Assembly (NCBI GenBank): GCA_005938025.2
Contig: VCCI02000001.1
Location: forward strand, 1,550,001-1,614,000
Direction of reading: 5' to 3'
DNA length: 64,000 nt
Source of the DNA: Inquilinus sp. KBS0705
GTDB lineage: Bacteria; Bacteroidota; Bacteroidia; Sphingobacteriales; Sphingobacteriaceae
Shown piece after piece: positions 9,165 through 19,491 of this stretch. Position numbers and translations under genes: made by a program. The notes below the pieces were generated by a model. That model was not told where the DNA came from, searched no databases, and saw only the letters and a program-made list of their open reading frames with translations. Numbering within the stretch: position 1 is the stretch's first letter; every line of letters begins with the position of its first letter.

Positions 9165-10103
9165 ATGCAGCAAAACCTGTCGGCATATTCTCAACTCATA
9201 AAAACCGAGGCCAAAAACCTGGGCTTTTTGTTTTGCGGCATAGCCAAAGCCGGGTTTTTAGAAGAAGAAGCCCCCCGCCTTGAAGCATGGTTAAACAAAG
9301 GTATGCACGGCGAGATGCAGTACATGGAAAACCACTTTGACAAGCGCCTTGATCCGCGTTTGTTGGTAGACGGGGCAAAGTCGGTAATATCATTGGGCCT
9401 TAACTATTACACCAACCAAACACAGCTTGATCCATTTGCACCAAAGCTATCCAAATATGCATATGGTACTGATTACCATTTTGTTATTAAGGATAAACTA
9501 AAGCAACTATTAGCCATTATAAACCAAAAAATTGGCGAGGTTGGTGGCCGAGCATTTGTAGATTCGGCCCCGGTACTTGATAAGGCATGGGCAAAAAAAG
9601 CCGGCCTGGGCTGGGTAGGAAAAAACACCAACCTGATAAGTAAAAAGGCAGGATCGTTCTTTTTTTTAGCCGAATTGATAGTAGATATCGAGCTACAGTA
9701 CGATTTAGAACCCACCGCCGACCATTGCGGCGATTGCACACGCTGCATTGATGCCTGCCCCACCGACGCCATTGTTGGCCCTTACATAGTAGATGGCAGC
9801 CGGTGCATATCCTACCTCACCATTGAGCTAAAAAACGAGATACCGCAGGAGTTTAAAGGTAAAATGGACAACTGGATGTTTGGCTGCGACATTTGCCAGG
9901 ATGTTTGCCCGTGGAATAGGTTCTCGGTACTGCACAATCAACCGGCCTTTCAACCACACCCCGACCTTCATGGCCTAAAAAAGCAGGATTGGGAAGATAT
10001 TACTACTGATGTATTCAATAAGGTTTTTAAAAATTCAGCTGTAAAACGTACAAAACTCGATGGATTAAAAAGGAACATCGAGTTTCTTCGCAACACCGAG
10101 TAG
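9165..10103 (+). CDS. queG: Epoxyqueuosine reductase QueG
   Basis: QueG is the cobalamin- and [4Fe-4S]-dependent enzyme that reduces epoxyqueuosine to queuosine in tRNA, the last step of Q synthesis. The 312 residues match the family. The conserved [17 protein letters not shown] segment is near residue 140. Two ferredoxin-like cluster motifs follow, [12 protein letters not shown] (near 188) and [11 protein letters not shown] (near 245). The variant is the short bacterial form without C-terminal HEAT repeats. It converges with the exonuclease gene, only 10 bp away. Confidence 0.95.
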   Translation: MQQNLSAYSQLIKTEAKNLGFLFCGIAKAGFLEEEAPRLEAWLNKGMHGEMQYMENHFDKRLDPRLLVDGAKSVISLGLNYYTNQTQLDPFAPKLSKYAYGTDYHFVIKDKLKQLLAIINQKIGEVGGRAFVDSAPVLDKAWAKKAGLGWVGKNTNLISKKAGSFFFLAELIVDIELQYDLEPTADHCGDCTRCIDACPTDAIVGPYIVDGSRCISYLTIELKNEIPQEFKGKMDNWMFGCDICQDVCPWNRFSVLHNQPAFQPHPDLHGLKKQDWEDITTDVFNKVFKNSAVKRTKLDGLKRNIEFLRNTE

Positions 10104-10113
10104 CTAACCTAAC

Positions 10114-11136
10114 CTACTGTTTCTTAAACTTCATGGCCAGTTGCTGTAGCATATCGTCGTCAACCGGCTTTGCGGGTTCTTCTTTCTTTTTGTACTGATT
10201 GTTTATTTGCGGGCTGCTCTTAGGGCTGTTGTTTTGAAACGACGGTTTTGCATTTTCAGGCTTTGCGGCTGGTGCCTGGCCGGCGCCTTGTTGCTGCGCT
10301 ACAGGCCTTGATTGCTGCCTCTCAGCCACTTTTTTAGCATTCCAGCGTTTGTATATCTCTTCCAGTTTACGCTTGGTATATAGCGGGAAATCGCCCTGCA
10401 TCATCCACGAGTAGTAGCTGGGTTCAACGTTTAATACATCCTCTACCCTTTTACCTTTGTGCTTACCAAAGTTTATCAATTCTTCGCCCTGCTCGTTGTA
10501 AACCATTCGTCCGGCAAAATCAACGGGGCGGCTTAGGTTTGTAAATTTGTGCAGTGCTTCAACGTCACCCACAACCGGGATACTTTTGTTGCCTTTTTTA
10601 TCTTCCCACTCTATATTTTCATAACGCTCTATTTGTGCCAAAAGCACCTCCATTGTAGCGCGGGTATCAGCCTCGGCCGAGTGGGCGTTTATAATTTGCT
10701 TATCACAATAAAACTGGTAGGCAGCCTTCAGTGTGCGCTGCTCCATTTGGTGAAATATGTTTTGTACATCTACAAAATGGCGCTCATCCAGGTTAAAATC
10801 AATACCAGCACGTAAAAACTCCTCCATAAGCATGGGTATATCAAACTTGTTAGAGTTATAACCGGCTAAATCGCTCACATCTAAAAATTCGGCTATTTCT
10901 TTACCAAGCTCATGAAAACGCTTCTCATCTTTAACGTGCTCATCGTAAATACCATGCACTAACGATGATTCCAACGGGATAGGTATTCCTGGCTGTACCT
11001 TCCATGTTTTAACCTCCTCGGTACCATCAGGGTTTAGCTTTATGATAGATATTTCTACTATCCTATCGGCCCCAATATTGGTACCGGTAGTTTCAAGGTC
11101 AAAAAAAGCAAGCGGGCGTTTTAAGTTTAATTTCAT
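10114..11136 (-). CDS. DEDDh 3'-5' exonuclease (DnaQ-like) with DUF3820 and disordered tail
   Basis: This is a predicted DNA or RNA 3'-5' exonuclease of 340 residues. The exonuclease domain has motif I FFDLETTG (D and E ligands, residues 12-19), motif II with AGYNSNKFDIPML (near 95), and motif III HSAEADTRATMEVL (His and Asp, near 150). Residues about 220-268 carry the DUF3820 signature FGKHKGKRVEDVL. The last 70 residues are rich in Gln, Ala, Pro and Lys and are probably disordered. It is too short to be a polymerase; it could act in proofreading or repair. The start has no clear promoter upstream. Confidence 0.87.
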   Translation of the reverse strand: MKLNLKRPLAFFDLETTGTNIGADRIVEISIIKLNPDGTEEVKTWKVQPGIPIPLESSLVHGIYDEHVKDEKRFHELGKEIAEFLDVSDLAGYNSNKFDIPMLMEEFLRAGIDFNLDERHFVDVQNIFHQMEQRTLKAAYQFYCDKQIINAHSAEADTRATMEVLLAQIERYENIEWEDKKGNKSIPVVGDVEALHKFTNLSRPVDFAGRMVYNEQGEELINFGKHKGKRVEDVLNVEPSYYSWMMQGDFPLYTKRKLEEIYKRWNAKKVAERQQSRPVAQQQGAGQAPAAKPENAKPSFQNNSPKSSPQINNQYKKKEEPAKPVDDDMLQQLAMKFKKQ

Positions 11137-11261
11137 TTTCTACAGATGAGCAACAATGATGCAAAGGTGGCAAAACTCTTAAAATTATCAACAGTGATTG
11201 CTATTTAAAATACCGGTATATTTTTTTAACTTCATGCCAACCTTATTACACTATTGATTTT

Positions 11262-13232
11262 ATGAATAAAGCCATACTCCTGTTTTTGGTATTAACCTTT
11301 AGTACAACCAGTTTATTTGCTCAGGATTTCCCATATGGCACATGGAGCCAGGAAGAAATAAATTTAAAAAAATACGCCCCGGATACATCTGCACATGCCT
11401 TTGTTATTAATGATCATGGTTTAAGCCAATTTAATATAATGAGCGATGGATACACCCGTATTACGTTTGAAGCTCATATAAAAATTAAGATATTAGATGA
11501 AAAAGCCTTTAATAAAGGCACTGTTGAAATTCCATTTCATGAGGAAGGAAATTCAAGCGAAACTGTAACCGAAATAAAAGGCATAACAACTTACTTAGAT
11601 GATAATGGCAATGTAAAAACAGCCGAATTAGATCCGCACAACGTATTTTTTGTTAAAAATAACAATTATTGGAGCACTGCTAAATTTACTATGCCTAATA
11701 TGCGTAAAGGTTGTATTATTGAGTATCGTTACAAATTAACAACGCCTTATTGGGAGAGATTACCTAATTGGTATTTCCAGTCGGATATTCCTTCTAAATA
11801 TTCAGAGTATGAAGTTCATATACCAGCTTTTTGGAACTATAACGCAAGTATAAGAGGCGAACTGCAATTAACAAAAAATACAACCGAAGTAGAAAAGGAA
11901 TGTTATATAAATGGATCTGCAAAAGCCGATTGCTCATTGATAGTATTTGGAATGAGTAACATACCTGCTTTTACCGAGGAAGATTATATGGGTTCACCTA
12001 AAACCTATTTATCAGGCATATATTTTCAACTATCTGACTGGACTAACCCTTTTACCGGGGCAAAATCTAAGTATACTAAAGAATGGAAAGATGTAGACTA
12101 TTCCTTTAAAAGATCTGATTACTTTGGAGCCCAATTAAGAAAAAAAGACATTTTCAAAGCCTCAATTGCTCCACTTATTGCAGGCAAGACCAACGATTTA
12201 GACAAAGCTAAAGCGGTATACAGTTATATTCAAAAAAGTATGCGTTATGATAACGTTAGGTCTATAAATTCGGAAAGCATACGAAAGGCTTTTGATAAGC
12301 ATAGCGGAAACGTAGGTGATATTAATTTAGCATTAGTAAACGCATTAAATTATGCTGGTATAAACACCGAAGCCGTATTATTATCTACACTTGGCAACGG
12401 CATAATAAACCGTGTGTACCCAGTTACTGAAGATTTTGACTATGTAATTGCAAAAGCAACAATTGGTAGCGATACATACTTGTTGGATGCCACCGACCCT
12501 TTATTGCCTTTTGGTATGTTACCTCTAAATTGTTTTAACGACCAAGGCCGAGTAATGAGCCTTGATAAACCATCAGAATGGATAGATATTACACCTAAAT
12601 ACAAAAAATCCGTTACTACTACCCTTGATTTAACAATGGAAAGCACGGGTAAATTAAAGGGTACAATCACCACCTATTCTTATGGCTATGAAGGCTTAGA
12701 AAAAAGAAAGGCTATAAAAAAATTTAATACTACTGATGAATACATAGAAGATTTTGATGAAAAATTAATCAAAACACATATCCTAAAGTCAGAAATTATT
12801 AATCTGGATAGTTTAGATAAACCACTTGCCGAAAAATACGAGGTTGAAATTGATTTGTACGACAAGTTAAATAACAACATGGCATTTAATCCAATTATTT
12901 TAAACAGACTTATTAATAATCCTTTTAAATTAGCTACACGCACCTTTCCTGTTATAATGGGCGTTCCATCAGAAACCCGTTATATACTTACAATGCATTT
13001 ACCCGCTAATTATTCAGTTACTAACGCTCCACAAACGGTGGCTATTAACTTGCCTAACAGAGGTGGGCAATACCTTAATGACTTTAAAAAAGAGGGAGAT
13101 GTTTTTTATTATTCAAAAGTTATGCAGTTAAACAATGCCGTTTATATGCCCGAAGAATACCCCTATCTAAAGGAGTTTTATAACAAAGCGATAGCAGCCG
13201 AAAAGAGTGAAATAGTGATCAGGAAAAAATAA
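11262..13232 (+). CDS. DUF3857 / degenerate transglutaminase-like exported protein
   Basis: The product has 656 residues, with a signal peptide (MNKAILLFLVLTFSTTSLFAQ), an N-terminal DUF3857 beta-rich domain (about 60-230), and a transglutaminase-like fold (about 290-420). The position expected for the catalytic Cys reads GNVGDINLAL, with Ile354 where Cys should be, and the His position reads FDYVIA. Only the Asp region (LLDATDP) is kept, so catalysis is unlikely. The C-terminal domain is similar to that of its neighbour. The stop codon overlaps the next start by 1 nt (TAATG), so the pair is translationally coupled. The gene is AT-richer than its surroundings. The role is unknown, presumably at the cell surface. 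Confidence 0.8.
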   Translation: MNKAILLFLVLTFSTTSLFAQDFPYGTWSQEEINLKKYAPDTSAHAFVINDHGLSQFNIMSDGYTRITFEAHIKIKILDEKAFNKGTVEIPFHEEGNSSETVTEIKGITTYLDDNGNVKTAELDPHNVFFVKNNNYWSTAKFTMPNMRKGCIIEYRYKLTTPYWERLPNWYFQSDIPSKYSEYEVHIPAFWNYNASIRGELQLTKNTTEVEKECYINGSAKADCSLIVFGMSNIPAFTEEDYMGSPKTYLSGIYFQLSDWTNPFTGAKSKYTKEWKDVDYSFKRSDYFGAQLRKKDIFKASIAPLIAGKTNDLDKAKAVYSYIQKSMRYDNVRSINSESIRKAFDKHSGNVGDINLALVNALNYAGINTEAVLLSTLGNGIINRVYPVTEDFDYVIAKATIGSDTYLLDATDPLLPFGMLPLNCFNDQGRVMSLDKPSEWIDITPKYKKSVTTTLDLTMESTGKLKGTITTYSYGYEGLEKRKAIKKFNTTDEYIEDFDEKLIKTHILKSEIINLDSLDKPLAEKYEVEIDLYDKLNNNMAFNPIILNRLINNPFKLATRTFPVIMGVPSETRYILTMHLPANYSVTNAPQTVAINLPNRGGQYLNDFKKEGDVFYYSKVMQLNNAVYMPEEYPYLKEFYNKAIAAEKSEIVIRKK

Positions 13233-15136
13233 TGAAACTTATATATATAACCCTATTTACATTACTGCTGCATAACTTTGCAAATGCACAACAAAACTAT
13301 GATGTAAGCCTTATTCCGAAAGAGCTATTACCCTATGCCAGTGCGGTTGTGCGTAATAACGAGGTTGATATTATTGTAAATGATGATGATAACACCATAT
13401 ACCATGTTAAAACCGCTATAACCGTACTTAATAAAAATGGCGATGATATAGCACGCATTGTTTTATGGCATGATAAAAGCCGGATCATAAAATCTGTTAA
13501 AGGCCAAACCTACAATGAGTTTGGCAAACCAGTTGGTAAATTTTCTGAGCGCGACTTTCAGGATCAATCGGCTATTAACAGCTTTTCGTTATTTGAAGAT
13601 ACGCGGGTTAAACATTTTATCCCCTCTATAGGCGCCTATCCATATACTATAGAGTATGAATACGAGATAAAAACCAAGCAAACACTAAACTTTGACGATT
13701 GGCAGCCTGTTGATAACTATAACCTTGCAGTAGAAAAAAGCAAGTTTACATTTACCTGCAAACCCGACTTTAAAGTACGGTTCAAAGAAATCAATATCCC
13801 CGTTAAAAGCGTAATTGCTGCGGCAAATGGCTTAAAAACATATACATGGCAATTAAATAATTTGAAAGCTATACGGTATGAGCCCTATAGCCCTAATAAT
13901 GATCAACTTTTCAGCTCGATAAAAATAGCTCCCGAAAGCTTTAAGTACGAGGGCATTAGCGGAACCTTTACCAACTGGAAACAATTAGGGCAATGGAACT
14001 ATGATAAGCTTTTAGTAAAACGAAAGGAACTACCTGTTGAAACCATTCAGCACATGAAGCAACTAACCGCCGGCATTGCCGATACTAAATTAAAGGCGCA
14101 AAAAGTATATGAATATATGCAAAATAAAACCCGCTATATAAGTGTGCAAGTAGGCATAGGTGGTTATCAGCCGTTTTTAGCTGCGGATGTTGACCGTTTA
14201 AGTTATGGCGATTGTAAAGCGTTGGTTAACTACACCCAGGCGTTATTAAAAGCAGTTGATATCGACTCGTGGTATTGCGTTGTACAAGCGGGTGAGCGCA
14301 AAGTAAGCCTGATGAACGATTTTGCTACAATGAGCCAGGGTAATCATATAATTTTATGCCTCCCTTTAAAAAACGACACTACTTTCTTGGAATGCACCAG
14401 TCAAAAAATACCTTTTGGCTTTTTAGGCGATTTTACCTCCGACCGTACAATATTAGCCTGTACACCGCAAGGCGGCAAACTAATGCATACACCAAAATAT
14501 GCGGCGCAAACCAATTTGCAATTGCGTAAGGCTGCATTTGTTATTGACAAAAGTGGTTTGCTGAATGGTGATATTACCACCACTTTTGAGGGAGAGCAGT
14601 ACAATAACCAGGAAGAAATGGTTAACGAACCGTTTACAGAACAGGTAAAAGCTTTACAAAAAACCTATACTGCCATCAATAATCTTGATATTGAAAAATA
14701 TGAACTTAGCCAGGATAAAAGCCTGCACCCTAAAACAACCGAGCATATTAAATTAAACGCAAGCGGATTTGCAAATATAGATAATAACAAATTTTACTTC
14801 TCTATAAACCCGCTAAACAGATCAGGTGCGGTTAGGGATATTCGTAACCGAAACACACCATTGTATATAAACTCCGGTTATACTGATGATGACGAGATAG
14901 CTTATACTATCCCCGAGGGTTATGCTACCGATATGATGCCACTTGATGTTTCTATAGAGAAACCATTTGGCACGTTTAAAGCCAGCATGATTTTAAACGG
15001 TAGTAAATTGATATTTAAGCGCCATATACAGGTAATAGATGGCACATATAATAAAGACCTATACCACGATTTTGTTGATTTTTACGACAAGGTAAAGGAT
15101 GCTGATAACTACACGGTTACGCTTATAAAAAAGTGA
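13232..15136 (+). CDS. DUF3857 / transglutaminase-like exported protein with intact Cys
   Basis: The product has 634 residues with a signal peptide ending FANAQQ. It has the same domain order as the upstream gene: DUF3857 (about 50-220), a transglutaminase-like domain (about 270-400) and a C-terminal beta domain. Here the catalytic region is YGDCKALVNYTQALL (Cys328), with His in GNHIILCL and an acidic residue in FLECTSQ, so a Cys-His-acid triad is plausible. The pairing of a Cys-bearing and a Cys-less paralogue suggests a heteromeric or regulatory relation, but that is inference. The stop codon abuts the next gene on the other strand with no gap. Confidence 0.82.
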   Translation: MKLIYITLFTLLLHNFANAQQNYDVSLIPKELLPYASAVVRNNEVDIIVNDDDNTIYHVKTAITVLNKNGDDIARIVLWHDKSRIIKSVKGQTYNEFGKPVGKFSERDFQDQSAINSFSLFEDTRVKHFIPSIGAYPYTIEYEYEIKTKQTLNFDDWQPVDNYNLAVEKSKFTFTCKPDFKVRFKEINIPVKSVIAAANGLKTYTWQLNNLKAIRYEPYSPNNDQLFSSIKIAPESFKYEGISGTFTNWKQLGQWNYDKLLVKRKELPVETIQHMKQLTAGIADTKLKAQKVYEYMQNKTRYISVQVGIGGYQPFLAADVDRLSYGDCKALVNYTQALLKAVDIDSWYCVVQAGERKVSLMNDFATMSQGNHIILCLPLKNDTTFLECTSQKIPFGFLGDFTSDRTILACTPQGGKLMHTPKYAAQTNLQLRKAAFVIDKSGLLNGDITTTFEGEQYNNQEEMVNEPFTEQVKALQKTYTAINNLDIEKYELSQDKSLHPKTTEHIKLNASGFANIDNNKFYFSINPLNRSGAVRDIRNRNTPLYINSGYTDDDEIAYTIPEGYATDMMPLDVSIEKPFGTFKASMILNGSKLIFKRHIQVIDGTYNKDLYHDFVDFYDKVKDADNYTVTLIKK

Positions 15137-15259
15137 TCAGCTAAAAATTATGATACCTAATATAATACCTACTATCATTATCACATACAGCATTATCTCG
15201 GTACCGGCGAATTTCTTGTACTTTGTCCAGAACGAGTAATCGTTTTCTTGTTTTGACAT
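15137..15259 (-). CDS. Small 40-residue single-pass membrane protein
   Basis: This ORF is shorter than 60 codons. ATG is at 15259-15257 and TGA at 15139-15137. The product begins MSKQENDYSFWTKYKKFAGT and continues into an uninterrupted hydrophobic segment, EIMLYVIMIVGIILGIIIFS, that ends the protein. A charged, aromatic N-terminus and one C-terminal membrane helix make a coherent small membrane protein. It abuts the convergent DUF3857 gene exactly and diverges from the TMEM175-like gene, 27 bp away. I do not recognise a family. Homology or expression data would settle it. Confidence 0.6.
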   Translation of the reverse strand: MSKQENDYSFWTKYKKFAGTEIMLYVIMIVGIILGIIIFS

Positions 15260-15286
15260 ATTGCAAAATTATATAATATATCAACT

Positions 15287-16027
15287 ATGGATATAAAAGA
15301 AGAGGAAGAATTTAAGAAAGAGTTTCAGTTAGAACGGGTAGTGCTGTTCACTGATGCCGTTTTTGCCATTATACTTACCATAATGGTATTGGAAATTAAG
15401 CTCCCGGAGGGTATGCGTCATGCTGCCGAAGACCAGGTTAGGGAAGCATTTAAAGAAGTGCTTTTAAAATTTTTAGCTTATGTAATATCTTTTGGTTTGG
15501 TTGCCCGCTTTTGGGCTACCCATCTGCGTATTTTCAAATTTCTGAAGGATTACGACAGCAACCTTGTTAAACTAAATCTGGTGTTTTTATTTTGCGTATC
15601 CCTTTTTCCTTTCGCTATTTCGTTAATATCGGGCAACATCAGTCAAAAATTACCCGAGTATGCATGGGGATGGACAGTGTATACCATTGTTGTTTATTCC
15701 AGTTTTTTAACACAAGCATTATTATGCCGATATCTGTTAAAACATAAAGAAACACTATGCCTTAGATCGGCCCAAATGGAAACTGACTTTAAATGGAAGA
15801 TACAGCAATTAAACATGGTTTTGCTACCCATTGTTATCGGCTGCACTGTAATCTTTAGTTATTTTGGCGTCCCCAACAATTACATGATCATACCGGTAGT
15901 TATATACGGTGTAACCATCGGCCGATTATCAAAAAAATGGTATCCAAAGAAAGATAATGGGCCGCTTTTGGCAAAGTTATTTAAAGCAATAAAGAAAAAA
16001 CCGGTACCACCTAAACTCGAATCATAA
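15287..16027 (+). CDS. TMEM175-family (DUF1211) potassium channel-like protein
   Basis: The product has 246 residues and about six hydrophobic segments. The N-terminal signature RVVLFTDAVFAIILTIMVLEIKLPEG matches the TMEM175 pattern (R, F-x-D-A-V-F-A-I, T, L-E-I-x-P), which lines the pore in bacterial potassium channels of this family. Bacterial members have one six-helix repeat and assemble as tetramers. The C-terminal tail is basic (KKWYPKKDN, KAIKKKPVPPK). It converges with the C40 peptidase gene, 4 bp away. Channel activity is inferred from the family. Confidence 0.82.
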   Translation: MDIKEEEEFKKEFQLERVVLFTDAVFAIILTIMVLEIKLPEGMRHAAEDQVREAFKEVLLKFLAYVISFGLVARFWATHLRIFKFLKDYDSNLVKLNLVFLFCVSLFPFAISLISGNISQKLPEYAWGWTVYTIVVYSSFLTQALLCRYLLKHKETLCLRSAQMETDFKWKIQQLNMVLLPIVIGCTVIFSYFGVPNNYMIIPVVIYGVTIGRLSKKWYPKKDNGPLLAKLFKAIKKKPVPPKLES

Positions 16028-16031
16028 TAGT

Positions 16032-16616
16032 TTAGTTGCTTTGGGCGGATGTGGTATCCATTATGCTGCCGCCACGCGAAAAATATTGATAGATGCCATT
16101 ATCGTGCAGGCGCACTATAATAACGCCCTTACGCGTGCTGGCATGTACTATGTAGCCGTTTTGCAGGTATACCCCCACATGGCTAAATTCTTTCCCGTCA
16201 AAGTCAAAGAATACCAGGTCACCCTCTTTCAGGTCTTCTTCATATTTCCGCTTTATCACACTTACCTGCATTGCACAGGTACGGGGTAACGTAGTATTAA
16301 ACACTTCTGATTGCAGCGCCACTACCAGGCCCGAGCAATCTACCCCATCCTTATTAAGGCCGCCAAAGCGGTAGGGTGTGCCGTACCAATCGTCGATAAA
16401 ACTATAAAGCTTTCCGTTTTTAATATCACTACGCTTCACGCCCATTATCTCGGCGTATTTTTCGGCAATTTCTCTTTTTGGTTTCTCTATTTCATAGGGG
16501 CGCTTTATAGCTACTGCCTGACCATTCGGGCCACGCACCGTATACTTTTTAGAATGGCAGGCCGAAAGAAAAATGACTAATAAGATAAGGCAAAGCCGTA
16601 GGTAGCGGTTTATCAT
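16032..16616 (-). CDS. C40-family (NlpC/P60) peptidase lipoprotein
   Basis: This is a cell-wall endopeptidase, probably cutting gamma-D-Glu to diamino-acid bonds in peptidoglycan peptides. The product has 194 residues with a lipobox in LVIFLSACHS (Cys near 20). The NlpC/P60 domain covers about 70-190, with the catalytic Cys in KDGVDCSGLV (near 94), His in EFSHVGVYL and a third polar residue in YIVHAS. The family name is secure. The substrate, which could be self peptidoglycan turnover, is inferred. Confidence 0.88.
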   Translation of the reverse strand: MINRYLRLCLILLVIFLSACHSKKYTVRGPNGQAVAIKRPYEIEKPKREIAEKYAEIMGVKRSDIKNGKLYSFIDDWYGTPYRFGGLNKDGVDCSGLVVALQSEVFNTTLPRTCAMQVSVIKRKYEEDLKEGDLVFFDFDGKEFSHVGVYLQNGYIVHASTRKGVIIVRLHDNGIYQYFSRGGSIMDTTSAQSN

Positions 16617-16731
16617 GCTATAAAGATATAGGGTGATGATAAAGTGTTATAAAAGATGTTTTAAACATATTAACATTGGCAAGCACTAGGCTACTCTAAT
16701 TTAAAATTCTAAAATCGAAATCCTAAATAAG

Positions 16732-19341
16732 CTACCCTTTTATCACCCGCTGTATCTCGTCCAGCTTCATTAAGGCCTCAACTGGTGTCAGGGTATTTAC
16801 ATCAAGGTTGTTCAGCGTATCACGTATCTTCACCAAAACAGGGTCGTCTATTGAAAACATTTGCATTTGTACAGCCTGCTTTTGCACCTTTCGGATGCTC
16901 TCTTTTATATGTTCGCCACCCGTACGTTCATTTTCCAACTTCTTTAGTATCTCGTTGGCACGGTTAAGCACCTTTTGCGGCATACCGGCTAATTTAGCTA
17001 CATGTATACCAAAGCTGTGCTCGCTGCCGCCAGGTACAAGCTTGCGTAAAAAGATGATCTGCTGACCTACTTCTTTTACAGATACATTATAGTTTTTTAT
17101 GCGATTAAATGAATTACTTAACTCATTTAACTCATGGTAATGTGTTGCAAATAGTGTTTTGGCTTTGGCTGCAGGGTGGTTATGCAGGTATTCGGCAATG
17201 GCCCAGGCTATTGATATACCATCGTAGGTAGATGTACCGCGCCCTATTTCATCCAGTAATATTAAACTTCTGTCACTTAGGTTGTTTAGTATACTGGCCG
17301 TCTCGTTCATCTCCACCATAAAGGTCGATTCGCCCGACGATAGGTTATCCGATGCGCCTACCCTGGTAAATATCTTATCAACCAAACCAATCGAAGCTGC
17401 CTTAGCAGGTACAAAACAACCCATCTGGGCCATAAGTACAATAAGGCCGGTTTGCCTTAACAAAGCCGATTTACCAGCCATGTTTGGCCCTGTTATAATA
17501 ATTATCTGCTGCGAATCTGAATCAAGGAAAACATCATTAGTAATGTATTCTTCGCCAAGCGGCAGGTTTTTTTCTATCACCGGGTGGCGGCCTCCCTTTA
17601 TGTCCAGCGTACGACTGTCGTTCACATCAGGTTTTACATAATAGTTTTTGATAGATATATCTGCAAAGTTCAGCAATACATCCAGGCGGGCTATTAGTGT
17701 AGCGTTTAGTTGTATAGGTTTAATATATTCGGCAAGCGCGTAAAGCAGGTCGTTGTATAATTTGGTTTCCAGTACTAATATCTTTTCCTCCGCGCCTAAT
17801 ATCTGCTCCTCGTATTCTTTTAGTTCGGGGGTGATATAACGCTCGGCGTTTACCAGTGTTTGCTTGCGTATCCATTCCGTAGGCACCTTATCGCGGTGGC
17901 TGTGTGTCACCTCTAAATAATAACCAAATACATTGTTAAACGATACCTTAAGCGATGGTATACCGGTTGCTTCAGCCTCGCGTTTTTGAATCTCTAACAA
18001 GTACCCTTTACCACCAAATGCTATTTTGCGTAACCTGTCCAGCTCTTCGTTTATACCCTCGTTCATTACTGATCCCTTTACCATCATTACAGGTGGCTCG
18101 GGGTGCAATTCGCGAGCAATTTTTTCGCTGATAGATGTACATGGATTTAACTGTTCGCCTATTGCTTTAAGCGGTTCGCTGTCTGATGCTTCGGTTAGCT
18201 TTTTAATAGCATCAATAGCAATTAATGCTTTTTTAAGCTGACAAACTTCGCGCGGATTGGCCTTTTGCAAACCAATTTTCGATATCAGCCTCTCCAGATC
18301 ACCTATCTGGCGTATCTGGCTTTGCAAGGTCTCACGTAGTTCTTCATTAGCTATCAAGTATTCAACCACGCCTAACCTGTCTTTAATAGGCTTGATCTCC
18401 TTTAAGGGCATCACAATCCACCGGCGCAGCATACGTGCCCCCATTGGCGAACAAGTATGATCCAATACATCAACCAGAGTCAGCGCATTCTCGTTAGCCG
18501 ACCCTACCAACTCCAGGTTACGGATACTAAACCTATCAAGCCATAAGTACCTGTCTTCTTCTATCCTGCTTATGGCAGATATATGCTGCAAATTACGGTG
18601 TTCGGTCTCGTTAAGGTAATGCAGCGCAACGCCAGCGGCTACTATGCCTAAATTTAGTTTATCTATACCAAAGCCCTTTAACGATTTTACCCCGAAGTGC
18701 TTTAACAAAGTTTCGGTAGCATAGTCGCCGCTGTAGGGCCATTCATCAAGCGTATAAGTATAAAAGCGGTCGCCGTAGGTGTCTTTAAAGTCGCCCTGGC
18801 GGCTTTTCGGGAATATTACCTCGCTTGGTGCATAACCTTGCAAAAGCTTGTCTATATAGCCTGTATTGCCTTGTGCGGTTAAAAATTCCCCGGTAGATAT
18901 ATCTATTAATGCAATGCCTATGCTATTCTTTTCAAAGTAAAGCGATGCCAGGTAATTATTACTTTTTTGCTGTAATATGTTATCGCTGGTGGCCACACCG
19001 GGCGTAACCAATTCTGTTACGCCACGTTTTACAATGGTTTTAGTGGTTTTAGGGTCTTCCAGTTGGTCGCATATGGCTACCCGCTGCCCGGCACGAACCA
19101 ATTTTGGTAAATAAGTATCCAACGAATGATGCGGAAAGCCGGCCAGTTCGATATGTGTGGCGGCACCATTGGCACGACGGGTTAGTGTTATGCCTAAAAT
19201 ACCGGCAGCTTTTATAGCATCCGCGCCAAAGGTTTCATAAAAATCGCCTACACGAAACAGCAGCAAAGCACCCGGATACTTTGTTTTAATAGCATTATAC
19301 TGCTGCATTAATGGAGTCTCTTTGGTTTCGGTTTTGGCCAA
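16732..19341 (-). CDS. mutS: DNA mismatch repair protein MutS
   Basis: MutS recognises mismatches and small loops and recruits MutL. The 869 residues carry all MutS domains. The mismatch-contacting Phe-x-Glu is in GDFYETFG (near 33), connector and lever domains follow, and the ATPase domain has Walker [25 protein letters not shown] and Walker [18 protein letters not shown]-terminal helix-turn-helix region ([16 protein letters not shown]) matches the dimerisation tail. The start at 19341 is followed by a normal N-terminus. It is flanked by intergenic stretches of 115 and 150 bp with no terminator I can recognise. Confidence 0.97.
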   Translation of the reverse strand: MAKTETKETPLMQQYNAIKTKYPGALLLFRVGDFYETFGADAIKAAGILGITLTRRANGAATHIELAGFPHHSLDTYLPKLVRAGQRVAICDQLEDPKTTKTIVKRGVTELVTPGVATSDNILQQKSNNYLASLYFEKNSIGIALIDISTGEFLTAQGNTGYIDKLLQGYAPSEVIFPKSRQGDFKDTYGDRFYTYTLDEWPYSGDYATETLLKHFGVKSLKGFGIDKLNLGIVAAGVALHYLNETEHRNLQHISAISRIEEDRYLWLDRFSIRNLELVGSANENALTLVDVLDHTCSPMGARMLRRWIVMPLKEIKPIKDRLGVVEYLIANEELRETLQSQIRQIGDLERLISKIGLQKANPREVCQLKKALIAIDAIKKLTEASDSEPLKAIGEQLNPCTSISEKIARELHPEPPVMMVKGSVMNEGINEELDRLRKIAFGGKGYLLEIQKREAEATGIPSLKVSFNNVFGYYLEVTHSHRDKVPTEWIRKQTLVNAERYITPELKEYEEQILGAEEKILVLETKLYNDLLYALAEYIKPIQLNATLIARLDVLLNFADISIKNYYVKPDVNDSRTLDIKGGRHPVIEKNLPLGEEYITNDVFLDSDSQQIIIITGPNMAGKSALLRQTGLIVLMAQMGCFVPAKAASIGLVDKIFTRVGASDNLSSGESTFMVEMNETASILNNLSDRSLILLDEIGRGTSTYDGISIAWAIAEYLHNHPAAKAKTLFATHYHELNELSNSFNRIKNYNVSVKEVGQQIIFLRKLVPGGSEHSFGIHVAKLAGMPQKVLNRANEILKKLENERTGGEHIKESIRKVQKQAVQMQMFSIDDPVLVKIRDTLNNLDVNTLTPVEALMKLDEIQRVIKG

Positions 19342-19491
19342 GGCGTTGCTGTAATTAATAATCGGCTAATTTAATTTATTGCCTGCGCATTACAGGGATT
19401 GTGGAAAAGTTAAGCAGATGTTAGCAACACCATTAAGAAACAGCTTAAGAGACAAGAACCAAGAGACAAGATAGAAGATAATAGCTGATTC

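Noticed and set aside
17282..17641. 119-residue plus-strand frame opposite mutS
   Set aside because: Antisense to the conserved ATPase domain of mutS; no independent support.
19441..19480. Short AGAGACAAGA direct repeats before the propeller-like gene
   Set aside because: Low-complexity A/G-rich repeats with only two short copies; not enough for an element.
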